A stretch of 64,000 bases of DNA from Thiodiazotropha sp040506705. GTDB lineage: Bacteria > Pseudomonadota > Gammaproteobacteria > Chromatiales > Chromatiaceae. Positions 1 through 9,400 of the stretch are shown here, piece by piece. The position numbers and the translations under genes are program-made. The stretch is from positions 62,001 to 126,000 of the forward strand of contig JBEVWG010000002.1 in the NCBI GenBank assembly GCA_040506705.1, given 5' to 3'. How positions within the stretch are numbered: position 1 is the first letter of the stretch; every line of letters starts with the position of its first letter. The notes under the pieces were generated by a model. That model was not told the origin of the DNA, did not search any database, and saw only the letters and a program-made list of their open reading frames with translations.

Positions 1-652
1 GGCTACTCCACTCTATCTGGTTCGTCATCCAGCCTCCGAGCCAGATCACCACCAGACCTGACAGCAACCAGATCCTGCGACCCTGAGCATCCAAGAGGTG
101 AGACAATAACCCTGCAGTGAGCGTGACAGCCCAGGTTATACCCAATACGCCAAGCAGAGGTGCATATCCTGCGAGTGGTGAATCAACCTGAGAGTAACCC
201 AACTGCAGCCAGGGAAAGCCGGTTAAAAACCAACCTCTGAGCCACTCCATCAAGACCCATAGGGAGGGATAGATCAACAGCAGTTTTGGTGTAACGGCAA
301 CTGATTCAAAGTAAGAGGCAACCCATCCCAGCAAACCGTAGTATAGGGACACAAAGAGGATAAACCCCAGGGTAAGCAGCAAAGGAAAGAGCCACCCCAG
401 GTCTCCAAACTGGGCGACACTGACATACAGCCAGGAGACACCACTCCCTAGTAGCCCCACACCATAGGCAAAACCCGTTTGGAAGCTAGCGCCTCTGCCA
501 TGGTGCCAGATAAGGAAGAGCAGAAGCGGGCTAAAAACCGCCATCAACCAGAGATTGAAAGGGGCAAATGCCAGCGTGGCAAGTCCACCTGAGATAAAGG
601 CCGTTAACCGTGGGGCGCGTAATAGCAATTGCACTGTGGGTATACCTTCCAT
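1..652 (-). CDS. lnt: Apolipoprotein N-acyltransferase, N-terminal part (gene runs off the left edge)
   Basis: Inner-membrane enzyme that adds the third acyl chain to the N-terminal cysteine of lipoproteins. Only the first 217 codons are in the window. Translation from the ATG at 652 gives a series of hydrophobic helices and the family signature WVLMEWLRGWFLTGFPWLQ around residues 135-155. The catalytic Glu/Lys/Cys nitrilase domain lies outside the window. An in-frame TAG two codons upstream of the ATG rules out a longer start. It follows corC at a distance of about 200 bp, the usual ybeY-corC-lnt order. The family call is secure; completeness cannot be judged. Confidence 0.93.
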   Translation of the reverse strand, partial: MEGIPTVQLLLRAPRLTAFISGGLATLAFAPFNLWLMAVFSPLLLFLIWHHGRGASFQTGFAYGVGLLGSGVSWLYVSVAQFGDLGWLFPLLLTLGFILFVSLYYGLLGWVASYFESVAVTPKLLLIYPSLWVLMEWLRGWFLTGFPWLQLGYSQVDSPLAGYAPLLGVLGITWAVTLTAGLLSHLLDAQGRRIWLLSGLVVIWLGGWMTNQIEWSS

Positions 653-849
653 CCTCTAGCCGACAGTTGGGTTACTTACTTTTTTCAAGCTTACTATTAA
701 CCCGGCGACTAAGTATGTTGTCTTCAGCCATAGTGCATCTGTTACTGGTACAACAATCAACTCAACCATAGTCAACTCTCAAACCTACCTCTATTTGTCT
801 CTCTATAGCGGAGATAGCACTGCTTCTTAAAATTGAGCTGATGAACTGC
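653..849. other. Intergenic spacer between corC and lnt
   Basis: About 195 bp that in many relatives would encode the C-terminal CorC_HlyC domain. All three minus-strand frames contain stops and I see no recognisable remnant of that domain. No clear terminator or promoter was identified. Confidence 0.5.
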
Positions 850-1458
850 TTACGCTTGCGGTTCGTCTTCAGGTGTATCGTGTTCATCCTCTATTTCGCC
901 AACGATCTGCTCAAGCAGATCCTCCAGAGTCACGATACCCGCTGTTGAACCATATTCATCAACAACAATGGCCATATGGTTACGGCTCAATTTCAAGTTC
1001 TTTAACAGTTGGTTCAGGCGCATCGCCTCCGGAACAAAGAGTGCTTCACGCATAACCTCAAGCAGATCAAATTCATCTCGCTGCTCCTTTTGAAAGAACG
1101 GCAACAGATCCTTTGATAAAAGCAGCCCCAGAACCTCATCCACATCCTCTCCGATTACCGGCAGTCGGGAATGAGCTGACTCTATGGCGACCTTTAAGAC
1201 CTCATCCAGACTATCTCCAGCACGCACCACCTCCAGCTTGGAACGGGGGTTCATGATGTCCCGCGCTCGCCGCTCGGAAACCAGCATCGCACCCTCCATC
1301 ATGCTCAGAGCGTCATTGTCAAACAACTCCCTCTCGTTGGCCTCCTTCAATAGGCTGTAGATCTGCTCCTTGTCTTGCGGTTCACTACCAAACATTCGAC
1401 TGATTCGTTCCAGCCAGCGTTTGGAGGAACCGCTACTTAATCGATCTTCGCTGTTCAT
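850..1458 (-). CDS. corC: CorC/HlyC-type CBS-pair protein lacking the C-terminal transporter-associated domain
   Basis: CorC-family proteins are linked to Mg2+/Co2+ efflux. This 202-residue protein has the usual N-terminal lead (WLERISRMF), the RDIMNPRSK start of the first CBS motif at about 66-74, and a second CBS motif ending in VVDEYGSTAGIVTLEDLLE and IVGEIEDEHD. It then stops after DTPEDEPQA. E. coli CorC is about 290 residues and continues for about 90 residues as the CorC_HlyC domain, which is absent here. The start overlaps the stop of ybeY by 4 bp (ATGA), so the two are translationally coupled. The missing domain is either a lineage-specific trait or a deletion. Confidence 0.88.
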   Translation of the reverse strand: MNSEDRLSSGSSKRWLERISRMFGSEPQDKEQIYSLLKEANERELFDNDALSMMEGAMLVSERRARDIMNPRSKLEVVRAGDSLDEVLKVAIESAHSRLPVIGEDVDEVLGLLLSKDLLPFFQKEQRDEFDLLEVMREALFVPEAMRLNQLLKNLKLSRNHMAIVVDEYGSTAGIVTLEDLLEQIVGEIEDEHDTPEDEPQA

Positions 1459-1922
1459 TGCTTCTCTTTAATGTAGGGGTCTGAAAACTGTAGGGTTTGA
1501 AGGATTTCACGCTCTCTATCCTCCATCATCTCTGCCTCCTCATCGGTCTGGTGATCATATCCCTGCAGATGCAACACACCATGAATCACCATATGTGCCC
1601 AATGGGCCTCCAGGGTCTTGTGCTGCTGTTGCGCCTCCCGAGCGACCACTGGTGCACAAACCACCAGATCACCGATCAAAGGTGTTGTAACCACTTCAGG
1701 GGCATCAAATGGAAAGGAGAGTACATTGGTCGGCTTGTCCTTGCCTCGATAGTCCCGATTCAACTGCTGGCTCTCTGGCTCATCCACCAAACGGATGACC
1801 ATTTCCACCTCATTCTCACCGGTCTCGAGTGCGGCTTCAGCCCAGGCAAGCAGTTGTTCATCTTGGGGCAGACCCTGAGATCGCTCAGCAACCCTTTGAA
1901 TCTCCAGCATCAAGCGACTCAT
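1455..1922 (-). CDS. ybeY: Endoribonuclease YbeY
   Basis: Zn-dependent single-strand endoribonuclease needed for 16S rRNA 3'-end maturation and ribosome quality control. At 155 residues it is the normal family size. The metal-binding signature HGVLHLQGYDH (H-x3-H-x5-H) lies at about residues 114-124, preceded by the conserved TNVLSFPFDAP and GDLVVC segments. It sits 8 bp downstream of phoH and overlaps corC by 4 bp, forming the classic phoH-ybeY-corC-lnt run. Confidence 0.97.
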   Translation of the reverse strand: MSRLMLEIQRVAERSQGLPQDEQLLAWAEAALETGENEVEMVIRLVDEPESQQLNRDYRGKDKPTNVLSFPFDAPEVVTTPLIGDLVVCAPVVAREAQQQHKTLEAHWAHMVIHGVLHLQGYDHQTDEEAEMMEDREREILQTLQFSDPYIKEKQ

Positions 1923-1930
1923 GTTGGCGG

Positions 1931-2911
1931 TCAGGACCTCAGCTCGAAGTCATCATAAGCACGAACCACCCTTTGTACCACAGGATGGCGAACCACATCG
2001 CGAGCATTGAAGAAAGTAAAACTGATACCTTCGACATTGGCCAGTACTTCCGTAACCTGACGCAATCCGGACTGTTGCCCCCTGGGCAGGTCGATTTGAG
2101 TCACATCCCCTGTGATTACTGCAGTTGAACCGAATCCAATCCGGGTCAGAAACATCTTCATCTGTTCGGGTGTTGTGTTTTGCGCCTCATCAAGAATGAC
2201 AAAGGATTCATTAAGGGTACGACCGCGCATGTAGGCCAGTGGCGCAATCTCAATGATATTCCGCTCCACCAGCTTGGCGACCTTCTCAAAGCCCAACATC
2301 TCATACAAGGCATCGTAGAGCGGACGCAGATAGGGGTCGATCTTCTGTGCCAGATCGCCAGGCAGAAATCCGAGTCGCTCACCGGCCTCTACCGCAGGCC
2401 GCACCAGCAGGATACGTCTCACCTGGTCACGTTCCAGGGCATCCACTGCACTGGCTACCGCCAGATAGGTCTTACCCGTTCCAGCAGGCCCAACACCGAA
2501 GTTTATATCGTGAGTGAGCACCTTATGCAGATACTCTTTCTGATTCCCACCCCGGGGACGCACCAATCCACGGCGGGTTTTGATAACTGTTTCGGGCAGA
2601 TCAGCCAGCTTATCCTGGTCAAGTAATTCATCCACGCCTGCTTCCTGTAAAAACAGATGCACCCGCTTCGGTTCCAGCACCTCATTCACAGAGACGCGAT
2701 AGAGATCCTGCAACACCTGCTCTCCGGCTTGAATGGCATGTCCCTCTCCAATCAGACGGAAATGGTTACCCCGATTGTTGATTTCAATACCCAAACGCCG
2801 CTCTATTAGGCGCAGGTGTTCATCCAACTGACCGCAGACATTGGCAAGTCTTGAATTGTCCGCTGGCTCCAGAGCCAGATCGAGAGATTGAGGATGTTCA
2901 GCCAACTGCAC
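1931..2911 (-). CDS. phoH: PhoH-like ATPase (YbeZ)
   Basis: P-loop ATPase usually encoded next to ybeY and thought to act with it on RNA. Visible features are the N-terminal LEPADNSRLANVCG segment, Walker A GPAGTGKT, RRILLVRPAVEAGE, the Walker B region FVILDEAQNTTPEQMK, and TGDVTQIDLPR. The open frame extends to 3013, but residues before KVQLAEHP overlap miaB and match no YbeZ N-terminus. I chose the GTG at 2911; a TTG at 2905, better spaced from AAGGA, is equally possible. Either start overlaps the miaB stop by 8-14 bp. About 326 residues. Confidence 0.93.
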   Translation of the reverse strand: MQLAEHPQSLDLALEPADNSRLANVCGQLDEHLRLIERRLGIEINNRGNHFRLIGEGHAIQAGEQVLQDLYRVSVNEVLEPKRVHLFLQEAGVDELLDQDKLADLPETVIKTRRGLVRPRGGNQKEYLHKVLTHDINFGVGPAGTGKTYLAVASAVDALERDQVRRILLVRPAVEAGERLGFLPGDLAQKIDPYLRPLYDALYEMLGFEKVAKLVERNIIEIAPLAYMRGRTLNESFVILDEAQNTTPEQMKMFLTRIGFGSTAVITGDVTQIDLPRGQQSGLRQVTEVLANVEGISFTFFNARDVVRHPVVQRVVRAYDDFELRS

Positions 2912-4247
2912 TTTCCTTAAGCCGGCCTGACCATTCGCCTCGCAGCGAATTTGGCAGTGCCTCGGTGATTCGGACTTCGACAAACTGTCCAATGAGATCG
3001 GCTGGTCCATCAAAATTAACCACCCGGTTATTTTCGGTACGACCCGCCAGTTGTGCCGGATTCTTTTTCGCTGGTCGCTCTACCAAAATGCGCTGGGTAG
3101 TTCCCACCATCTGGCGACTGATGCTTTGCGCCTGAGTGTTGATTAACTGCTGCAGCCGCTCCAGACGTTTCTGTTTGACTTCCAGCGGTACATCATCGGG
3201 CAGATCTGAAGCCGGTGTACCGGGACGGCGACTATAGATGAAACTGTAGGAGTGATCAAAACCGACCTCTTCGATGAGCTGAAGGGTCTGCTCAAAATCC
3301 GCTTCAGTCTCACCGGGGAATCCGACAATAAAGTCTGAAGAGATGGTGATTTCAGGGCGCGCTTTGCGTAAACGGGCTATTTTCGCTTTATATTCAAGCA
3401 CCATATGCCCCCGCTTCATCATCGCCAATACACGGTCTGAACCGGACTGCACTGGAAGATGCAGAAAACTCACCAATTCCGGAACCTGAGCATAGGTCTC
3501 TATCAGTCGATCAGAGAATTCAACGGGATGGGATGTGGTGAAACGAATCCGCTCAACACCATCGATTGCCGCTACGAACTCGATCAACAGGGCAAGATCA
3601 GCGTGCTCTCCATCGTCCATCTCTCCCCGATAGGCGTTCACATTCTGACCCAGCAGATGGATCTCGCGAACCCCCTGCTCCACCAAACCTGCCACCTCAG
3701 CGATGACATCATCGAATGGGCGGCTGATCTCTTCACCTCTAGTGAATGGCACTACACAGTATGTGCAATATTTTGAGCATCCTTCCATGATAGAAACGTA
3801 TGCCGTTGGGCCTTCTGCCCGGGGATCAGGCAGTCGATCGAACTTTTCGATCTCTGGAAAACTGACATCGACCATCGGTTGTCGCTGAAGACGAACCTGT
3901 TTCACCATTTCAGGCAACCGATGCAAGGTCTGAGGACCAAAAACCAGATCCACATAGGGGGCTCGCTGCCGAATGGCCTCACCCTCCTGACTGGCCACGC
4001 AACCACCCACACCTATGACCAGGGCGGGATTACGCTCTTTCCAGGGTCGCCACCGCCCCAACTGGGAGAAGACCTTCTCCTGAGCCTTTTCCCGAATAGA
4101 ACAGGTATTGAGAAGCAGCACATCCGCCTGCTCAGGGTCATTGGTCAACTCCAGACCTGCGGCCACGCGCAAACCATCCGCCATACGTGACGAATCGTAC
4201 TCGTTCATCTGACAACCGAAGGTTTTGATATAGAGTTTTCCGGCCAT
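2898..4247 (-). CDS. miaB: tRNA-2-methylthio-N6-dimethylallyladenosine synthase MiaB
   Basis: Radical-SAM methylthiotransferase that modifies A37 of tRNAs carrying i6A. Domain order: the UPF0004 N-terminal domain with cysteines in FGCQMNEYDS, NTCSIREKA and GGCVAS; the radical-SAM cluster motif CSKYCTYC; then a C-terminal TRAM region (VERPAKKNPAQLAGRTENN). The frame is open up to 4301, but family members begin MxxKLYIKTFGCQMN, so the ATG at 4247 is chosen (449 residues). It heads the miaB-phoH-ybeY-corC-lnt transcription unit. Confidence 0.96.
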   Translation of the reverse strand: MAGKLYIKTFGCQMNEYDSSRMADGLRVAAGLELTNDPEQADVLLLNTCSIREKAQEKVFSQLGRWRPWKERNPALVIGVGGCVASQEGEAIRQRAPYVDLVFGPQTLHRLPEMVKQVRLQRQPMVDVSFPEIEKFDRLPDPRAEGPTAYVSIMEGCSKYCTYCVVPFTRGEEISRPFDDVIAEVAGLVEQGVREIHLLGQNVNAYRGEMDDGEHADLALLIEFVAAIDGVERIRFTTSHPVEFSDRLIETYAQVPELVSFLHLPVQSGSDRVLAMMKRGHMVLEYKAKIARLRKARPEITISSDFIVGFPGETEADFEQTLQLIEEVGFDHSYSFIYSRRPGTPASDLPDDVPLEVKQKRLERLQQLINTQAQSISRQMVGTTQRILVERPAKKNPAQLAGRTENNRVVNFDGPADLIGQFVEVRITEALPNSLRGEWSGRLKESAVG

Positions 4248-4695
4248 TATCCCAGAATCCGTAGTCGAACATGGACATGTAGCGTTAATGAGTTCACCCA
4301 ATGGGGGAACATAAACTTCACTATTTGAAGTGGCATATCATTACCTTACATCAGATATCAGCGATCGACTGCGGAATCTCGGATCATCAATCCGCAGTTC
4401 AAATTAAGGGTCGCTATATTATAGCTTGTAGGATTGAGATCCAATCCTAATTGGCCAGTGTTGCACCCATATGAATCATATCGAGCATCAATAAGTAGTG
4501 CGATAGATATCAAGGAAAGTACTTTATAGGTAAACATTACGAAGATACCCACATCTGAAGTGGGACATTTGATGGCAAGATAGTGCCCTAACCCGGAGGA
4601 GGTACACTAGTGTGGTGCGTCATATAAACCCTATATTTAGACAAGGCCAATCTCAGTTTGCGTTTAAATCACCTGCCTCGCCCTGCGGGAAGCCA
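4248..4695. other. Gene-free region between gmk and miaB
   Basis: About 450 bp with no convincing gene. It probably carries the promoter of the miaB operon. Near its right end, at 4607-4621, is one copy of a 15-bp motif found at three other intergenic sites in the window. Confidence 0.5.
4607..4621. repeat. Dispersed short repeat CTAGTGTRSYKCGTC, copy a
   Basis: The sequence is CTAGTGTGGTGCGTC. Matching copies lie at 6259-6273, 18687-18701 and 38904-38918, all intergenic and all in the same orientation on the plus strand. Copies a and c have GTGTGG; copies b and d have GTGTAC. Function unknown. Confidence 0.5.
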
Positions 4696-5313
4696 CTAGA
4701 TCTGTAGCAACGCCTTGATCTGTTCCGCGTGGCGATCTGATTGGTATGTCAGTCGTAGCCGATCAGCATTAACAATGGCCCTGAGTTCTCCCAGAGCTGT
4801 ATCGAATTCATCATTAATCACTAAATAGTCGAACTCATCGTAATGGGACATTTCACTCACAGCCTGCTGCATGCGTCCCTGGATGACCTCCTCACTATCC
4901 TGTCCCCGGGCACTCAGGCGTTCATGCAGTGCCTCAGGGCTGGGTGGCAGGATAAAGATCGACACCGCCTCAGGAAAACGCGCCCTCACCTGACGCGCCC
5001 CCTGCCAATCGATCTCCAGCACCGTATCCCTACCCCCATCCAGCTGCCCCCTGACCTCAGCCTCAGAGGTTCCGTAGTAGTTTCCGAATACCTCTGCATG
5101 CTCTAAAAAAGCGTCGGATGAAACCATCTGCAGGAACGTCTCCCTGTCGACAAAGTGGTAGTCCCTGGCGTTCTCTTCTCCTGGCCTCATCGGTCGGGTG
5201 GTATGGGAGACAGAGACATGCAATTTGCCATCCTGCCCACGCAGCACTTTCAAGAGACTTGTTTTACCTGCCCCGGATGGTGCAGAGAGGATGTAGAGCG
5301 TGCCTGTGGCCAT
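4696..5313 (-). CDS. gmk: Guanylate kinase
   Basis: Phosphorylates GMP to GDP with ATP, essential for GTP and dGTP supply. The P-loop SAPSGAGKTSL is at residues 8-18 of the chosen protein, followed by the GMP-binding part SVSHTTRPMRPGE and the YYGTSEAEV region. I chose the ATG at 5313 (MATGTLYILSAPS, 205 residues) over the upstream ATG at 5349 because relatives start just before the P-loop and AGGAC precedes it. It starts 32 bp after the M48 peptidase gene, so co-transcription is likely. Confidence 0.97.
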   Translation of the reverse strand: MATGTLYILSAPSGAGKTSLLKVLRGQDGKLHVSVSHTTRPMRPGEENARDYHFVDRETFLQMVSSDAFLEHAEVFGNYYGTSEAEVRGQLDGGRDTVLEIDWQGARQVRARFPEAVSIFILPPSPEALHERLSARGQDSEEVIQGRMQQAVSEMSHYDEFDYLVINDEFDTALGELRAIVNADRLRLTYQSDRHAEQIKALLQI

Positions 5314-5345
5314 TTTGAGTCCTGATATATGGATATTGGTAATTT

Positions 5346-6152
5346 TCAAAAATTGAAGCTGGGGCGCTCACCGGGCGCCTCGAAATAGGGCATCATCTTA
5401 TCCGCTAGCTTGCCGAGTGTCTCGGCGCGATTGGACGGGCTGGGATGTGTACTGAGAAATTGCGGTACCCGGCTAGCAGACACTTCGCCCATCTTTTTCC
5501 ATAGCGTGGCCGCCGCTCTTGGATCGTATCCAGCCTTGGCAGCCAACTCAATACCGATTCTATCTGCCTCCTCCTCAGCTGTGCGGCTATTCGGCAAGTC
5601 GATTGCCAATTTTGCCGCCATCATAGAGCCGGCAAGCACTGCCCGGTTGTCAGTCGATGCAGCTACCGCAACCATCCCCAACTGACTGGCCATAGCGACA
5701 GACATCTTCTCAGCAGAGTGTTTGGCCAAGGCATGGGATATTTCATGAGCCAATACCTGAGCCAACTCATCATCAGTTGGCTTTACCTGCTCAACCAGCC
5801 CGGTGTAGAGCGCCATCTTACCCCCAGCCATCGCCCAGGCATTTACCATCTCCGGATCATCCAGTATCTTCATGCTCCATGCCCATTCCTTAGTCTCTGG
5901 ACGCATCTCCACTGCCTGAGCGATGAGACGCCCAGTGATACGCGACACCCTGGCTTTAAGTTGTGGATCACTATCCAGTCTACCCTCCTCTTCATAGGGT
6001 TTTAGCATCTCAATATAGGCCGCTTTCGAAGAGTTGATCGCACTCTCTTCACTGATGATCATCAACTGCTTGCGCCCAGTGGGACTGGTGGTACAGGCAA
6101 CCATGATCAGAAGAAGTAATATACTGGTAAAAGAGCTACAGCGTTTCATCAT
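5346..6152 (-). CDS. Lipoprotein M48-family metalloprotease
   Basis: Predicted membrane-anchored zinc protease of the Oma1/LoiP-like M48 group. The N-terminus is a lipoprotein signal (MMKRCSSFTSILLLLIMVAC, lipobox MVAC). The zinc site is HEISH at about residue 140, with the third ligand in AEEEADRIG at about 195. The frame can be extended six codons to 6170, but those codons lie inside a dispersed repeat, so I start at 6152 (or 6149). Such proteases act in outer-membrane or periplasmic quality control. Substrates cannot be read from the sequence. Confidence 0.9.
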   Translation of the reverse strand: MMKRCSSFTSILLLLIMVACTTSPTGRKQLMIISEESAINSSKAAYIEMLKPYEEEGRLDSDPQLKARVSRITGRLIAQAVEMRPETKEWAWSMKILDDPEMVNAWAMAGGKMALYTGLVEQVKPTDDELAQVLAHEISHALAKHSAEKMSVAMASQLGMVAVAASTDNRAVLAGSMMAAKLAIDLPNSRTAEEEADRIGIELAAKAGYDPRAAATLWKKMGEVSASRVPQFLSTHPSPSNRAETLGKLADKMMPYFEAPGERPSFNF

Positions 6153-6155
6153 ACT

Positions 6156-6186
6156 AGGGCCTGTTAACACGAATCGAATAGGATCT
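6156..6186. repeat. Dispersed repeat AGGGCCTG...AATCGAATAGG, copy 1
   Basis: Begins AGGGCCTGTTAACACGAATC and ends AATAGGATCT. It lies immediately upstream of the M48 peptidase start, where the ribosome-binding site would be. A closely similar copy is at 10817-10847, upstream of the GH114 gene. Confidence 0.55.
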
Positions 6187-6479
6187 GACTATTACAGAAA
6201 ACAGAACAATTCAAAAATTTGGATCAATTCATAGCTCATAATATCGTCAGACAATTATCTAGTGTACCTCGTCAGTAAGTGGTTGGAAAAACCACACATT
6301 TTCAAGGGCACCTCTATTATTTCAGCTGAACGGCCTTGCCATCAGATTGAAGATAGCATCGCTCAATGACAGCACAATATTTATGAGTTAAAGACCACCC
6401 GGCATAGTGCCGATACAGGTATAGTCTCACCCTACACCAATCAAGAACGATATAGACTGCTTTTCATAGGATTCATGCA
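6187..6479. promoter_or_regulatory. Divergent promoter region between the M48 peptidase and the PilZ/GGDEF/EAL gene
   Basis: About 290 bp, AT-rich, between divergently transcribed genes. It contains repeat copy b (CTAGTGTACCTCGTC at 6259-6273). The ribosome-binding site for the plus-strand gene is TAGGA at about 6467-6471. No confident -35/-10 pair was assigned. Confidence 0.4.
6259..6273. repeat. Dispersed short repeat CTAGTGTRSYKCGTC, copy b
   Basis: CTAGTGTACCTCGTC in the divergent intergenic region; same family as the copies at 4607, 18687 and 38904. Confidence 0.5.
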
Positions 6480-9400
6480 TTGAAAGATCAAAGGAATCGT
6501 CGGCAGCATCCGCGACTTAAGATAGATATTCCTGTCACCATCGAATTTCAATCTCAGGTCTACGATGGTTGTCGTATGCTCAACTACTCCCGGGGTGGTG
6601 TCTATCTTCAGTGTCTGAATGAAAACCTGAACGACGTCCTCACTCATGGCTACATAGCTGAGCCTGAGCGTCAGAAAGTGCGGCTATCGATCTCTGACAC
6701 TTCCAGTCAGGTTGCTGTCGAGGTAGTCTACTTTGATAACGGTGGAATGGGCGCCGCATTTAGCGACAGTGGTGGCGACAGGCTCTACCAGTCTCTCTCT
6801 GCAGAAGCGCAAAATGAAGATACCCGTCAAGAGACCGGACATATAACCTCTGATCCGGAGCAGAGTCGAAAGGCAATCAATCAAGTCCAGAAAACAGCTA
6901 AACCTTTTCTCAAAAATTGTCTGCTCAGTTTTTCCGCTCAAGCAGAGCAGGAACTTCAGCAGAGGATTACGGATACCAGTGATCCACAGGAGCAATCCAG
7001 CCTCTTCTTCGCACTCAACACATTGGAAAAGGATCACCAAACCTTAGCTGAAGAGTTTATTCAACAAATAGAAATCAGCTTTACCGAACTGACAGGAGAA
7101 TCCAAAGGCAAATTAGACTCAGAACCCGAGCAATTGGATGAGATGGCCTTGGTAGAGACACAAGAAATTGAGACATGGATTCTGGTGAATGATGTGGCTC
7201 GCCAGCTTGAATCCAAAGTTTCCCGTCAGCTCTACCATATTGAGTCAGCACTCAGTTATCTATGCCAGGATAATATCCATAACGAACTCAATCCGATCTC
7301 TCCAATCACTCTGTTGAGTACATTCAAAAATAGTTTAGATGGCTATCAGTTTGACGCTCAAATCACCAAACTGCTCCTGAATAGTTTCAGTAAAAACCTG
7401 CTTATTACCCTGAAAACACTTTATGAAAAACTGCTGCAACAGATGCGACAGCAAAAAATAGTCGGGGAAGCTGAAACCAAAAACCAATGGACTATTGTAA
7501 AAACAGCCGAAACCGGCACTATCTCCGACAACCCTATAGAACATCTCAGTAACTTACATCAACTCCATCAAACGGAGGATACTCAGTCAGCCACACAGGG
7601 CATGTCGGCAGACGAACAGAAGGAGATACTGACCAGTATTGCTTCTCTATCGCAACAGCAGACCGCCACACTGCAACAGCAAATTGAGAACCTTCTACAG
7701 CAGGAGAGTAGTAAACCGATTCAACTATCCGCCGAAGCCAGAGCTGCCATCGGTGCGGGCGAGGAGCTGGTCGCCACACTGAGCGAAGACCCACTGATCA
7801 GTAACGAATTACGTTCACTGATGGGCAGCTTAAAGTTTCTGATCATCGAAGCAGTTCTGAAAGATACCAACCTGCTTGAAAACCCTGATCACCCAGTACG
7901 GCACCTGCTCGACTCGATTGAATCAATGAAACCTTATGTGAATAAGGGCACCCGTAGCTCAATGCTAAGAGATAGAGAATCGCAGCAATTGGCAGTGATC
8001 ACTGAAGCGGTGGAAAGTGGCCACTATAGTCATATCGATGAAGTGACAGATGAAATCATCAGGTTGCACAAAGAGCAGCTCAAGCGATTTAAAACCAATC
8101 GAAAGCTCTCTATCTCTCGCTGCCTCAAAGATGAGAAACTTCGACAGGCCCAAACAGCAACTTATGAGGCCCTGGCCAAGCTTCTACTTGACCAAACAAT
8201 CTCTCCCATAGTCGATAAGCTGTTTCGGTTTGGTTGGGTCAATCTGATGGTTCAGACTGCAGTTTTAGAAAAAACCGGCGATAAAGGCTGGCAAAATTAT
8301 CTTCAGATAGTAGAACAGCTACACCAAATTTTTACCGACCCACCAGGCGAGCATCATCTTACAGAGATTCAGCAGAAAGCACTGCTCTCTACGATTCACA
8401 AAGGCTTTACCGACTACCCAATCTACGCCGAGCAGGCACAAGGGTTTGAGCTGGAGTTGCAACGACTGCTTGAATGTGGCCTGGAAGGTGACAATTTTCC
8501 CCATCTGCGAATAGAAGCCAATAAAGCCTATCTACACCACTACTTTCAGGGGATGAACATCCACCAACCAACCAGCACCCCCTCAGTAGAAGATCAGCAG
8601 TGGCAAAAACAGTTGAGTAAGTTTGCTCTCGATACCTGGCTGGTGGAGCAGGAAGACCCTGAGCACCCCAGAATTCTCAGTCTGGCATGGAAGAACCCGA
8701 AATCAGGCAGGTATCTACTGGTAGACGGAGATGGTTTCAAAGCATTGGATGAGGCACTACCACAACTTGCAAATCGTTTTGCCAGCCACCATATCCGTCC
8801 AATGGAGAGCTCAGCAAAACCGATTATTGAAAGAACCATTGAGACCATCCTTTCCAATACTTATAACGACTTCAAACAGGAGTCGGATATCGATCCTCTA
8901 ACCGGTCTATCCAACCGACGAGCCTTTGAGTCTGAACTGAAAAAGCATATCGATGGATGGCAATATGACAACGCAGGTGTACTGCTTCAGATAGACCTGG
9001 ATAAATTCCAGGTGGTCAACGATCTTTGTGGATTCGAGGGCGGCGACAAACTACTCCAGACTGTGACAGACATTCTACTCAGCTATCTGCCAGACGATGG
9101 TTTCCTGGGGCGTATCGGTGATGATGAGTTTTCCCTCCTATTAGGGAGGCAGAATCTCGAGATTGGCTACCAATCTGCAGAGATGCTTCGCCAGGCAATC
9201 GATGAAGCCTCCTTTAAATGGAAAGGGAGGCTTATTCCAGCAACAGCCAGTATTGGTGTTGTGCAGATCGAATCGGATGCTCAGAGACCGGATAAACTGA
9301 TGCAAGCTGCCTTGGCTGCTTGCAACACGGCCAAACGGAGCGGCGGTAACTGCACACGCATCTACCTTGAAAGTGACCCTGTCTATCAGGCACGCCAACA

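Noticed and set aside
1497..1958. 153-residue plus-strand frame opposite ybeY
   Set aside because: Antisense to a strongly conserved gene with an intact zinc motif; no family features.
2912..3013. Longer PhoH-like protein starting at 3013
   Set aside because: The added residues overlap miaB and do not match the family's N-terminus, which begins near LEPADN.
4358..4552. 64-residue minus-strand frame in the gmk-miaB gap
   Set aside because: No ribosome-binding site, no family features, and AT-rich composition suggest chance.
6153..6170. Longer N-terminus of the M48 lipoprotein (MLTGPS)
   Set aside because: These codons lie inside the dispersed repeat and would place extra residues before the lipoprotein signal.
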